This document shows, in pieces, positions 16,406 to 23,716 of a DNA stretch of 37,333 nt. The stretch lies in assembly GCA_001507915.1 (NCBI GenBank), contig LGER01000015.1, positions 1 to 37,333 on the forward strand. Direction: 5' to 3'. The position numbers and the translations under genes are program-made. Position 1 is the first letter of the stretch. Every line of letters starts with the position of its first letter. Origin of the DNA: Desulfonauticus sp. 38_4375. GTDB lineage: Bacteria; Desulfobacterota; Desulfovibrionia; Desulfovibrionales; Desulfonatronovibrionaceae. The notes under the pieces were generated by a model. It saw only the letters and a program-made list of their open reading frames with translations, had not been told where the DNA came from and did no database searches.

Positions 16406-17393
16406 AGAAACCATCTTGCTTATTCGCTTCAGTTCCCTTGGAGATGTGGCGCTTACCAGCGGGCTGGCCAGGTATCTAGCAGAAGAGGAAAAAAAACAGG
16501 TTGTTATTTTAACCAAAAAAATTTTTGCTCCCTTATTTAAGGAAAACCCCTTTATACAAGAAGTGCTGGAAATAAAAAAAGGAAATGTAAAGGAACTCCT
16601 TCAGCTAAGTAAACACATAAGAAAAAAATATCCTCACCTAACCATCCTGGATTTGCACCAAAACTTGCGCTCCTTTTTAATTAAACTTTTTACTCGAAAA
16701 TCTCACAAAAGTTATGCAAAACTATCTGTAGCCAGAAGGCTCTATCTCCTTTCTAAAGGAAAATTGAAAACACCTAAGTTAAAACTATCTGTTCCCCAGC
16801 GCTATGGCCTGGCCTATTATTCCTTAGACAACCTGCCTCCAGCCAGGGCCTTAAGGCCTCAATTTTTTTTACATCCCGAGGAAATAGAAGAAGCTAAAAA
16901 ACTTTTAACCTCCTTAAATATCTCTTCTCCTTTTGTGGCCATTCACCCTTATGCTTCTTATCCTACCAAGACCTGGCCTGGAGATTACTGGCAAAAGTAC
17001 ATTGCCCTGTTAGAACAGGCCAATATTCCCTTTATCATTCTGGGACGCTCTGCTTATTCTTTGGTAAACACTAAAAATGATTTAACCAATAAAAGCAACT
17101 TAAGGCAAACTCTGGCCCTTTTAAAACTGGCCAAAGTAGTGGTAAGTACAGATTCTGGTCCTTTGCATCTGGCCTGGGGACTAGACAAACACATTATAAC
17201 GCTCTTTGGCCCAAGCGATTCTGCCTGGGGTTTTTTCCCCTATGGAAACAAAGTTACATTAATCCAGGAAGCAGTTAGCTGCCGCCCTTGTTCCTTACAC
17301 GGTTCTATTAACTGTGCTTATAATTTACAATGCCTGAAAAAAATTAAACCTAAAAAAATATATCAATTGACAAAAGATACCTTTTTTCTTTAA
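16398..17393 (+). CDS. GT9 heptosyltransferase-like glycosyltransferase
   Basis: 331 residues. ILLIRFSSLGDVALTSGLA at the N-terminus and VVSTDSGPLHLAWGL...TLFGPSD at the C-terminus are the two hallmark motifs of GT9 (ADP-heptose:LPS heptosyltransferases). SCRPCSLHGSINC near the end is the common cysteine tail of heptosyltransferase II-like members. It would add heptose or a related sugar to LPS core on the cytoplasmic side. Adjacent gmhB supports heptose. Family member cannot be fixed between WaaC and WaaF types. Confidence 0.83.
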   Translation: MSKETILLIRFSSLGDVALTSGLARYLAEEEKKQVVILTKKIFAPLFKENPFIQEVLEIKKGNVKELLQLSKHIRKKYPHLTILDLHQNLRSFLIKLFTRKSHKSYAKLSVARRLYLLSKGKLKTPKLKLSVPQRYGLAYYSLDNLPPARALRPQFFLHPEEIEEAKKLLTSLNISSPFVAIHPYASYPTKTWPGDYWQKYIALLEQANIPFIILGRSAYSLVNTKNDLTNKSNLRQTLALLKLAKVVVSTDSGPLHLAWGLDKHIITLFGPSDSAWGFFPYGNKVTLIQEAVSCRPCSLHGSINCAYNLQCLKKIKPKKIYQLTKDTFFL

Positions 17394-17440
17394 GAGAGGT
17401 CTCCATAAATAACTTACAAAAAGGTTCTTTAAAAATTAGG

Positions 17441-17474
17441 GACAATTTTTGTCCACCAACTGACAAAAATTGTC
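17441..17474. promoter_or_regulatory. nested inverted repeat upstream of the pilin gene, likely operator or activator site
   Basis: A perfect 13-bp inverted repeat: GACAATTTTTGTC, an 8-nt gap, GACAAAAATTGTC. Each arm is itself an inverted repeat (GACAA-3 nt-TTGTC), so the site holds four copies of GACAA/TTGTC. No T-run follows, so it is not a terminator. Its centre lies about 95 nt before the start expected from the sigma54-like element at 17527-17542, the usual distance for an enhancer-binding protein; PilR sites in Pseudomonas are remembered as containing TGTC elements. Binding factor is inferred. Confidence 0.6.
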
Positions 17475-17526
17475 ATTAAAAGGAAAAGAAATAAAAATAA
17501 CTCATTTAATTAACTGGGGTTTAATT

Positions 17527-17555
17527 TTGGCATACTCCTTGAGAGTATGTATAAA
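17527..17555 (+). promoter_or_regulatory. pilin promoter: sigma70 match overlapping a sigma54-like element and a palindrome
   Basis: TTGGCA (17527-17532), 17 nt, TATAAA (17550-17555) is a near-consensus sigma70 promoter. The same bases read TTGGCAT-ACTCC-TTGA (17527-17542), a sigma54-like -24/-12 element with GA in place of the usual GC. The spacer also holds a perfect 7-bp inverted repeat CATACTC-CTTGA-GAGTATG (17531-17549). Which factor is used cannot be decided from sequence; pilin genes are often sigma54-controlled. Confidence 0.55.
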
Positions 17556-17585
17556 AAAAGATAAAAAATTTTAAGGAGGTTTTTT

Positions 17586-17783
17586 ATGAACAAGGAAAAA
17601 GGTTTTACCTTAGTAGAACTCTTGATTGTAATCGCCATTATTGGTATCTTGGCTGCAATCGCTATTCCACAGTACAGTAAGTATCGCCAAAGGGCATTTA
17701 ACTCTGCAGCCTTAAGCGATCTGCGCAATTTCAAGACCAGCATGGAAGCCTACTATGCTGACAATCAAGAATATCCAAATTAA
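17586..17783 (+). CDS. pilA: short type IV pilin, N-terminal helix only (split PilA, PilA-N)
   Basis: 65 residues. A six-residue leader MNKEKG is cleaved before [20 protein letters not shown], the class III signal for prepilin peptidase, with Glu5 of the mature chain. The mature 59 residues end soon after the helix (ADNQEYPN) and lack the beta-sheet head. From memory the chain aligns residue for residue with mature Geobacter PilA (61 residues), including aromatics at 1, 24, 27, 32, 51 and 57; this protein adds F43 and Y50. Such short pilins pair with a separate PilA-C, here the next gene after 20 nt. AAGGAGGT is a perfect ribosome site. Assembly into a filament or secretion pseudopilus is inference. 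Confidence 0.87.
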   Translation: MNKEKGFTLVELLIVIAIIGILAAIAIPQYSKYRQRAFNSAALSDLRNFKTSMEAYYADNQEYPN

Positions 17784-17803
17784 AACTAAAAGGAGGGTTA
17801 GAA

Positions 17804-18115
17804 ATGAAAAAAATAATTTTTGTATTAATAATGATATTGGGACTTGGAGCGGTTTCTTATGCTGATATTTCTAACAAAAGTCTTACAGAAGATAGCACTA
17901 CTACCTTAAGTGGTGATGTCGTTAAGCCATCCCAAAATGTAACTATAATTTTTTCTAGTACAGCATCTGAATATGCTGCTGGCTCCTGGCATAGCCAAGG
18001 TAGTAAAAAGTATGGAACAACTCATGAGGAAGACATACAAGAACAAACTTGTAATCCTGATCCTTGTGGAGAAAATGCAATAACTTCCGTCACGGCTGGT
18101 ACAATGCCCTTTTAA
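17804..18115 (+). CDS. pilin C-domain-like secreted protein (PilA-C / short-pilin chaperone type)
   Basis: 103 residues. A Sec signal peptide (MKKIIFVLIMILGLGAVSYA, 1-20) precedes an 83-residue mature chain that resembles the C-terminal beta-sheet head of ordinary type IV pilins: SQNVTIIFSSTASEYAAGSW, then HSQGSKKYGTT. C83 and C88 could form a small disulfide loop. It sits 20 nt after the headless pilin with its own AAAGGAGG site. In Geobacter the equivalent downstream protein stabilises PilA-N and co-assembles with it. The identification rests on order, size and pattern; sequence similarity is modest. The operon's terminator-like hairpin follows 26 nt downstream. Confidence 0.7.
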   Translation: MKKIIFVLIMILGLGAVSYADISNKSLTEDSTTTLSGDVVKPSQNVTIIFSSTASEYAAGSWHSQGSKKYGTTHEEDIQEQTCNPDPCGENAITSVTAGTMPF

Positions 18116-18118
18116 AAA

Positions 18119-19861
18119 ATGAATATTAGGGTAATTACAATAAAAAAAGGCCAGTTTGTTTACTGGCCTTTTTTTATTGCTCTAATATTACTTTCTGTTT
18201 ATTATTTTCGATTTAATAACGAATTATGTATTATAGATGATTACGGTCTATTTAAAAAACTTTCCCAAAGCCAGTTAAATAACATTGTTTCGTCCTTTAT
18301 ATATAATGCCAAAAGTGGTCTTTATTATAGACCACTAACTAGTCTGACTTATAAAATTGAATATCTTTTTTTTAAAGATAATCCAATTTTTTATTATTTT
18401 GATAATCTTTTAATATTTTTTATTACAATACTTTTTTATTACAAAATACTGAGAAGAATTTTAAATGATGATTTCTTTGTTTTCAGTTCACTATTAATAT
18501 TTTGTGTCAATCCTCTAGCTGTTGAATCAGTTGCCTGGATATCTGGTAGAACAGATTTGTTGGCTCTTATGTTTTTAACCATCGGATTTTATTTTCTATT
18601 TGAATACGCTCTTTTGCAAAAATTATATTATCTTTTTCTTTCCTTAACCTTTATGCTTTTAGCAACACTATCCAAGGAAACAGCCTCCATGTTTGTTTTA
18701 GCTATTCCTTTGTTTATCACTTCAAAGGAAACCTTAAAAAAAATAAAAAATAAAAAATTAATTATTACACTTTCCATATTACTAGTTATACTTTTTTTAG
18801 GATTTTTTTTAATTTTGCGAGAAATATCCTTCGTAAACAATAGTAAAAAAATTTATATGACTATAAAATTTATTATAAACAATCCAGAATTTGCCACTAT
18901 GAAGTTCTTTAGACTCATTGGATTCTATATTAAAAAATTAATCATTCCTTGGCCTCTTAATCTAACCATAGAAAGTGTTGATCCCCTCTATGACCTAATA
19001 GGAGTATTAATTGTAATTTTAGCAATATATTTATTTTTCAAAAATACCTTAATTAATAGATTTTTTGTTATTGGATTGTGCTTTTTACTCCCAGCATATC
19101 CAATATCTTTTGGACAAATAGCATGGACTCCCTATGCTGAAAGATATGCTCTTATTTCTTCAATGTTTATTTATCCATTCATCTTGTTTTACATTGTCAA
19201 TTTTGTAAATAATAGAAATCTGTATAAAAAAATATACATATTTTTTATGTCTATAGTTATTATTATTTTTGGCATAACATCTCACAGTAGGGCAAAAATA
19301 TGGAGCAACAATATTTCTCTATTACAGGATGTTACAAATAAAAATCCGGAATTTCAAGATGGTTGGAGATTATTAGGACTGGCCTATCATTTAAATAATG
19401 ACCTGGATAAAGCTGAAAAATATTACCTTCAAGCTAAAAAAATAGGATCTTTTGTTTATAACTATAAATTAGATGAAGATTTAGGGGTACTCTATTTACA
19501 AAAAAAACAATATGATTTAGCCCTAGGTTACTTTTATAATATACTTAAACATAAAAGTGGTAGACATAAATTAGCTAAGCAGGCCATTTTTGAAGTGTAT
19601 GTAAAAATGTTAATAAATGCAACAAACTCAAATGCTCAAAAGTTGCTTGAAAAAAGAATAGATCTTTTTTATGAAGAAAATAAAAAAATATTGGACGATG
19701 CACATATTCTCTACAAATTGGGAAAATATTTCCTGAATAAAAAAAATAAGCAATATGCCTTAAAATATTTAAAAATAGCACACCAAAAATTTAAGCCAGA
19801 AAGTAGATATAAAAACATTACCAAATCTATCATAAAAAATATAAACAAGTTTTATAATTAG
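18119..19861 (+). CDS. TMTC-like GT-C membrane glycosyltransferase with C-terminal TPRs
   Basis: 580 residues. About ten hydrophobic segments lie in residues 15-400. An acidic IIDDYG near residue 39 in the first external loop, YYRPLTSLTYKIEY, then PLAVESVAWISGRTDLLALM and LSKETASMFVLAIPL match the TMTC/O-mannosyltransferase-like GT-C family, as does QIAWTPYAERYALISS. Residues about 415-570 contain TPR helices (GWRLLGLAYHLNNDLDKAEKYY and others). It probably transfers a lipid-linked sugar to an exported target, plausibly the pilin. The only usable start is ATG 18119, 3 nt after the pilA-C stop, with no ribosome site; codons 9-19 coincide with a terminator hairpin. Much more AT-rich than genes before 17.5 kb. 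Confidence 0.72.
   Translation: MNIRVITIKKGQFVYWPFFIALILLSVYYFRFNNELCIIDDYGLFKKLSQSQLNNIVSSFIYNAKSGLYYRPLTSLTYKIEYLFFKDNPIFYYFDNLLIFFITILFYYKILRRILNDDFFVFSSLLIFCVNPLAVESVAWISGRTDLLALMFLTIGFYFLFEYALLQKLYYLFLSLTFMLLATLSKETASMFVLAIPLFITSKETLKKIKNKKLIITLSILLVILFLGFFLILREISFVNNSKKIYMTIKFIINNPEFATMKFFRLIGFYIKKLIIPWPLNLTIESVDPLYDLIGVLIVILAIYLFFKNTLINRFFVIGLCFLLPAYPISFGQIAWTPYAERYALISSMFIYPFILFYIVNFVNNRNLYKKIYIFFMSIVIIIFGITSHSRAKIWSNNISLLQDVTNKNPEFQDGWRLLGLAYHLNNDLDKAEKYYLQAKKIGSFVYNYKLDEDLGVLYLQKKQYDLALGYFYNILKHKSGRHKLAKQAIFEVYVKMLINATNSNAQKLLEKRIDLFYEENKKILDDAHILYKLGKYFLNKKNKQYALKYLKIAHQKFKPESRYKNITKSIIKNINKFYN
18142..18175. terminator. rho-independent terminator-like hairpin inside the start of the GT-C gene
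   Basis: A7-GGCCAGT, loop TTGTTT, ACTGGCC-T7: a 7-bp GC-rich stem extended by seven A-T pairs, followed by U-run on both strands. It should end the pilin transcript, yet it lies 23-56 nt inside the downstream reading frame. Confidence 0.8.
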
Positions 19862-20083
19862 CTTCACAATATACTTAGCTGGAAAATTAAGATATTCTTT
19901 TTATATTAGCATATTGTAAACGACTAAGGTATAACAGGAAACTATTTCTTAAAATTAATGGCAAATGAACTACTTGAAATATTTATTTTTTTAATCTAAC
20001 TAAAAAATCAAGTTGAAATTAAGAGGGATTTTATAGTCTAAATTTCACTTGTCAGTTAAGTTAGAAAAAGGGAGAAAACATAT

Positions 20084-20875
20084 ATGATTCAATTCTCGCT
20101 TTTAACTCTAAAGCAACTTATAAAAGATAGAACTTTTATAATCATTTTTTCTCTTATTTTGGTATTTTCCTTAGTTCCCCTTTTTAGCTCCTTTTCCATG
20201 CGCCAATCTCAAGAAGTAGGAATAACCATGGCTATCTCTTTAAACTCTTTTATTTTGCTTTTACTTAGCATTCTTGGAGGAATGGCAACATTGTGGAAAG
20301 ATATAGAAAGAAAACAGGTATATACCCTTCTTTCCTTTCCAATATCTCGCTCCAACTATTTTTTGGGAAGATTTTTGGGATGTACAATGCTCTTACTCAC
20401 CGTGTGTATAATAAATTTTTCTATTTCTGTTATTGCTATAAAGATATGTGCTTCTATGTATAAATCAAGACTTCCTATTTTGTGGGAAAATATAGCAATT
20501 TCTTTTTTGTTTTCCTTTTTTAAATATACTCTTCTTCTGGCAATTGGATTTTTGTTTGCTTCTTTTTCTACCTCCTTTTTTATGCCACTATTCATAACCA
20601 TCGGGACTTATATAGGAGGAAACAGCATACAAAGTATTTATGAATATGTAATGAGAGATGAATCGTCTAACTATTCTTTATTTTTTAAATTAGTTATTAA
20701 ATTTATTTACTATATTTTACCAAATTTTTCATCTTTTGATTTTACAGTTTATGCTGCCTATGCTCTTAAAATTGATTTAATATCTCTTTCTTATACAAGT
20801 TGTTATTTTATAATCTATCTTTTAATAGTTTTGTCTTTATCATGCATAATATTTACTAAAAGAGATCTGATTTAA
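20084..20875 (+). CDS. ABC-2 type transporter permease
   Basis: 263 residues with six hydrophobic segments. The N-terminus LLTLKQLIKDRTFIIIF and the motif TLWKDIERKQVYTLLSFPIS, followed by RSNYFLGRFLG, are typical of ABC-2 permeases of the NatB/GldF/YhaP type (one helix, coupling segment, then a five-helix block). AGGGAG lies 9 nt before the ATG. Its ATPase is encoded two genes downstream (21718), with the GspG-tail protein between. The cargo is unknown; the neighbourhood suggests a pilus- or glycan-related export function. It begins 222 nt after the GT-C gene; that gap holds nothing recognisable. Confidence 0.78.
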   Translation: MIQFSLLTLKQLIKDRTFIIIFSLILVFSLVPLFSSFSMRQSQEVGITMAISLNSFILLLLSILGGMATLWKDIERKQVYTLLSFPISRSNYFLGRFLGCTMLLLTVCIINFSISVIAIKICASMYKSRLPILWENIAISFLFSFFKYTLLLAIGFLFASFSTSFFMPLFITIGTYIGGNSIQSIYEYVMRDESSNYSLFFKLVIKFIYYILPNFSSFDFTVYAAYALKIDLISLSYTSCYFIIYLLIVLSLSCIIFTKRDLI

Positions 20876-20876
20876 A

Positions 20877-21737
20877 ATGAGATATTTTATTTTTATTTTA
20901 TCAATTATAATTTTTTCTTTATTTATTCCTCATTACGCTAAAAACACCTTACAGCGTCCAACCTATGAAAAACTAGGATATTATCCTAAAGGGAAGTTTT
21001 TAAAAAATGTGGTTGGAGAGTTTAGGTGGTTTTTAGGAGAATATTTTACATTTAAAGCAATTACTTATTATGGGAATAAAGCTCCCAAACTTTTTAAAGG
21101 GAAAAAAGTAGAAATTGAGCATTTCAATTTATATAAGACTCTTGAAACAGCGGTTATATTAAATCCTTATCATGAAGATGCCTATTATTTCACCCAGGCA
21201 ATTTTCACCTGGAATGTTGAAAAAATAAAGGAAGTAAATAGTATTTTAAAGTATGTGTATAAGCATAGAAAATGGGATTTTCAACTTCCCTTTTTTTTAG
21301 GATTTAATCACGCCTATTTCTTAAAAGATTATAAAGAAGCCGCTAAATATTTTAAAGAGGCAGCTGAGTTAGCAAATACACCACTTTTTGCCAACCTTTC
21401 TGCAAGGTATTTTTATGAAAGTGGAAATACTAAGCTGGGTATAATTTTTTTAGATTACATGCTAAAAAATACTAGAAATAAAGGTATAAAAAAAATTTAT
21501 GAAAAAAGACTTAGTGCTCTTAAGGCAATCAACCTTTTAGAAGAAGCTGTTAATATATATAAAAAAAGATACGGCAAGCTACCAAGTAACTTGAAAGAAC
21601 TTCTGGACAAAAGTATACTTGGAGAAATACCAAAAGATCCCTATGGAGGATTTTTTTACATAGATAAAAATGGTAAAATCAGGACAACCAGTAATTTAAC
21701 CAAAGGGCACAAAGCAAATGAACGCAATAAAAATTAA
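20877..21737 (+). CDS. membrane-anchored TPR-like protein with GspG-type C-terminal tail
   Basis: 286 residues. One N-terminal hydrophobic anchor (about 1-18, FIFILSIIIFSLFIP), then helical repeats (about 80-215; NPYHEDAYYFTQAIF and YFKEAAELANTPLFANLSAR resemble TPR units). The tail YKKRYGKLPSNLKELL...EIPKDPYGGFFY followed by IDKNGKIRTTSN resembles the C-terminal region of GspG-like pseudopilins and a domain found at the end of some TPR proteins. It lacks a prepilin leader, so it is not a pseudopilin. Sandwiched between the ABC permease (1 nt before) and ATPase (20-nt overlap), so probably a dedicated periplasmic component of that transporter. No established function. Confidence 0.65.
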   Translation: MRYFIFILSIIIFSLFIPHYAKNTLQRPTYEKLGYYPKGKFLKNVVGEFRWFLGEYFTFKAITYYGNKAPKLFKGKKVEIEHFNLYKTLETAVILNPYHEDAYYFTQAIFTWNVEKIKEVNSILKYVYKHRKWDFQLPFFLGFNHAYFLKDYKEAAKYFKEAAELANTPLFANLSARYFYESGNTKLGIIFLDYMLKNTRNKGIKKIYEKRLSALKAINLLEEAVNIYKKRYGKLPSNLKELLDKSILGEIPKDPYGGFFYIDKNGKIRTTSNLTKGHKANERNKN

Positions 21738-22620
21738 TAACTTTACTAAAATATACAAACGAAAATCCAAAAAAGTAAACGCTGTTAAAAACTTAAGTTT
21801 CGCAATCAATCAAGGAGAAATTTTTGGTTTCTTAGGTCCTAATGGTGCTGGTAAAAGCACTACTATTAAAGCAATAATGGGGCTTATAACACCCACAAAA
21901 GGAGAGATTCTTATCAATGGAGTATCTTCTCAAAACCCTCAATCAAGAAAAAAAGTGGGGTATTTGCCAGAGAATCCAAGTTTTATAGATAGTCTATCGG
22001 GTTTAGATCTGTTACTCTTTTCAGCAACAATGCATGGAATTGATAAAAAAACCGCAAAAGTTCAGGCCTATAAACTTTTGGAGGAACTAGGGCTTAAAGA
22101 TGCCGCCAAAAGACCCATTAGAACCTATAGTAAAGGAATGGTTCAAAAAGTGGGGTTTGCTGCAAGTATCATTTTTGATCCTGATATACTTATTTTAGAT
22201 GAACCAATGAGTGGACTAGATCCAATATCTAGATACGAATTTAAAAACAAGTTTAAAGAACTAAAGCAAAAGGGAAAAACTATTTTTTTTAGTTCACATA
22301 TAATCCCTGATGTAGAAGATCTATGCAATAGGATAGCTGTTATTAATAGAGGAAGTCTTATAGATATATTTGAAATGGAAAGTATTAAAGTATTATCTAC
22401 TAGTGGATATGAGATATTTTTTAAAGGAAATGTGTGTTTTGATTCTGAAGTATTACCTGGAGAGATTAAAAAAATAACAGTACCATCAAAAGATTTATTA
22501 AATACCCTAGAAAATTTAAAGTCAAAAGGGGAGGTGGAAATCGTAAGCATAAATCCTTTACAAGAAGATTTAGAAACAATTTTTGTTGAAATAATCAATA
22601 AATCCAAAATAAATGGTTAG
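21718..22620 (+). CDS. ABC transporter ATPase (ABC-2/NatA type)
   Basis: 300 residues. Walker A GPNGAGKSTT at 40-49, GYLPENPSFIDSLSG Q-loop, signature YSKGMVQKVGFAAS, Walker B ILILDEPMSGLDP, and the switch His in FSSHIIPDVEDLC. A C-terminal extension of about 85 residues (from about 215) is typical of NatA/CcmA-like exporters. It partners with the permease at 20084. It overlaps the preceding gene by 20 nt and the next by 8 nt, so the ABC genes and the following GT9 gene are translationally linked. Confidence 0.85.
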   Translation: MNAIKINNFTKIYKRKSKKVNAVKNLSFAINQGEIFGFLGPNGAGKSTTIKAIMGLITPTKGEILINGVSSQNPQSRKKVGYLPENPSFIDSLSGLDLLLFSATMHGIDKKTAKVQAYKLLEELGLKDAAKRPIRTYSKGMVQKVGFAASIIFDPDILILDEPMSGLDPISRYEFKNKFKELKQKGKTIFFSSHIIPDVEDLCNRIAVINRGSLIDIFEMESIKVLSTSGYEIFFKGNVCFDSEVLPGEIKKITVPSKDLLNTLENLKSKGEVEIVSINPLQEDLETIFVEIINKSKING

Positions 22621-23716
22621 CAAAAAATTTTCGTACTCTAAAGAAAATATAAATGTTTTTTTATTCAAAAAACTAGACAATATACTTGGTAAAAGATTAA
22701 TAAAATTTCTGCCGTCAGTAAAAAATAAAAATATTAATGAGTTTCGTCCTAATCAAATACTATTAATCCGCCCTGGTGGAATAGGAGATGCAGTTTTATT
22801 GATTCCAGCTATAAAATTTTTTAAAAGAAAATTTCCTTTTTGTAAAATAGATATATTATGTGAAAAAAGGAATTCAGGAGTATTTAAACTTTTACCATAT
22901 GTTAATAAAATTTTTTTTTATCATAGACTAAAAGACATTTTAATGGTTCTATTAAAAAAATATGATGCAGTAATAGATACAGAGCAGTATCACTATCTAT
23001 CTGCAATTTTTTGTTTTTTTATAAGATCTACTCTTAAAATAGGTTTTGCTACAAATGAAAGAAAAAAAATATACCACAAAGATATTTATTATAGTCAAGA
23101 TGATTATGAAGTATTCAGTTTTTTAAATCTTTTTAGAACATTTTTAAAGAATGAAAATAGGATAGATTTAAAAGGTTTTTTAAGTATAGAAAATAGATTT
23201 ATTAATCTTAGTAAAAATATTTCTTGTATAGGTATTTTTCCAGGAGCTACTATAAAAGAGAGAAAATGGCCTAAAGAAAATTTTAGAAAAATAGCAAGAT
23301 GGCTTGATAAGAGAAAGTTTAGAGTAATCGTAGTCGGTGGAAAAGAAGACATTAATGTAGGTAATTACATTGTTGAAGGTACCAAAAATGGAATAAATAT
23401 GGCTGGGAATACTACTTTAAAAGAAACTGCAGAAATTTTATCAAGATGCAAACTATTACTTACTTCAGATTCAGGCATTATGCATTTAGCTATTGCAGTT
23501 GGTACACCAGTAGTTGCATTATTTGGAGCTGGTATAGAAAAAAAATGGGCACCAAGGGATGGAAAAAGTATAATAATTAACAAACACCTGTCTTGTAGCC
23601 CGTGTACCCAATTTGGGTATACGCCACCTTGTCCAAATAATGTTAGATGTATGAAAGAAATTTCTGTAATAGAAGTAAAAGAGGCTATAGATGCTATCTT
23701 GGATAAAACTGTTTAG
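22613..23716 (+). CDS. GT9 heptosyltransferase-family glycosyltransferase (second copy)
   Basis: 367 residues. ILLIRPGGIGDAVLLIPAI (about 48-66) and LLLTSDSGIMHLAIAVGTPV with ALFGAG are the GT9 signatures; IGIFPGATIKERKWP is the central substrate loop. The cysteine tail SCSPCTQFGYTPPCPNNVRC resembles that of the GT9 protein at 16398 but overall the two are divergent and this one is AT-rich, so it is not a recent duplicate. About 45 extra N-terminal residues precede the domain. Role: addition of a heptose-like sugar to LPS or to the exported glycan. It overlaps the ATPase gene by 8 nt and the UbiA gene by 26 nt. Confidence 0.8.
   Translation: MVSKKFSYSKENINVFLFKKLDNILGKRLIKFLPSVKNKNINEFRPNQILLIRPGGIGDAVLLIPAIKFFKRKFPFCKIDILCEKRNSGVFKLLPYVNKIFFYHRLKDILMVLLKKYDAVIDTEQYHYLSAIFCFFIRSTLKIGFATNERKKIYHKDIYYSQDDYEVFSFLNLFRTFLKNENRIDLKGFLSIENRFINLSKNISCIGIFPGATIKERKWPKENFRKIARWLDKRKFRVIVVGGKEDINVGNYIVEGTKNGINMAGNTTLKETAEILSRCKLLLTSDSGIMHLAIAVGTPVVALFGAGIEKKWAPRDGKSIIINKHLSCSPCTQFGYTPPCPNNVRCMKEISVIEVKEAIDAILDKTV

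Noticed and set aside
17441-17474. Inverted repeat considered as terminator of the GT9 gene
   Set aside because: The stem is mostly A-T and is followed by ATTAAAAGG without a T-run; its nested symmetry fits a protein-binding site better.
17586-17783. 65-codon pilin considered a truncated pseudogene
   Set aside because: It matches the natural length of headless Geobacter pilins, has a perfect ribosome site and promoter, and is followed by the matching head-domain gene.
19862-20083. Small gene or RNA between the GT-C and ABC permease genes
   Set aside because: Only frames of a dozen or so codons without ribosome sites, and no stable hairpin seen.
22143-22607. 154-codon minus-strand frame inside the ABC ATPase gene
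   Set aside because: Antisense shadow of a gene with all ATPase motifs; its composition is that of a complement of coding DNA.
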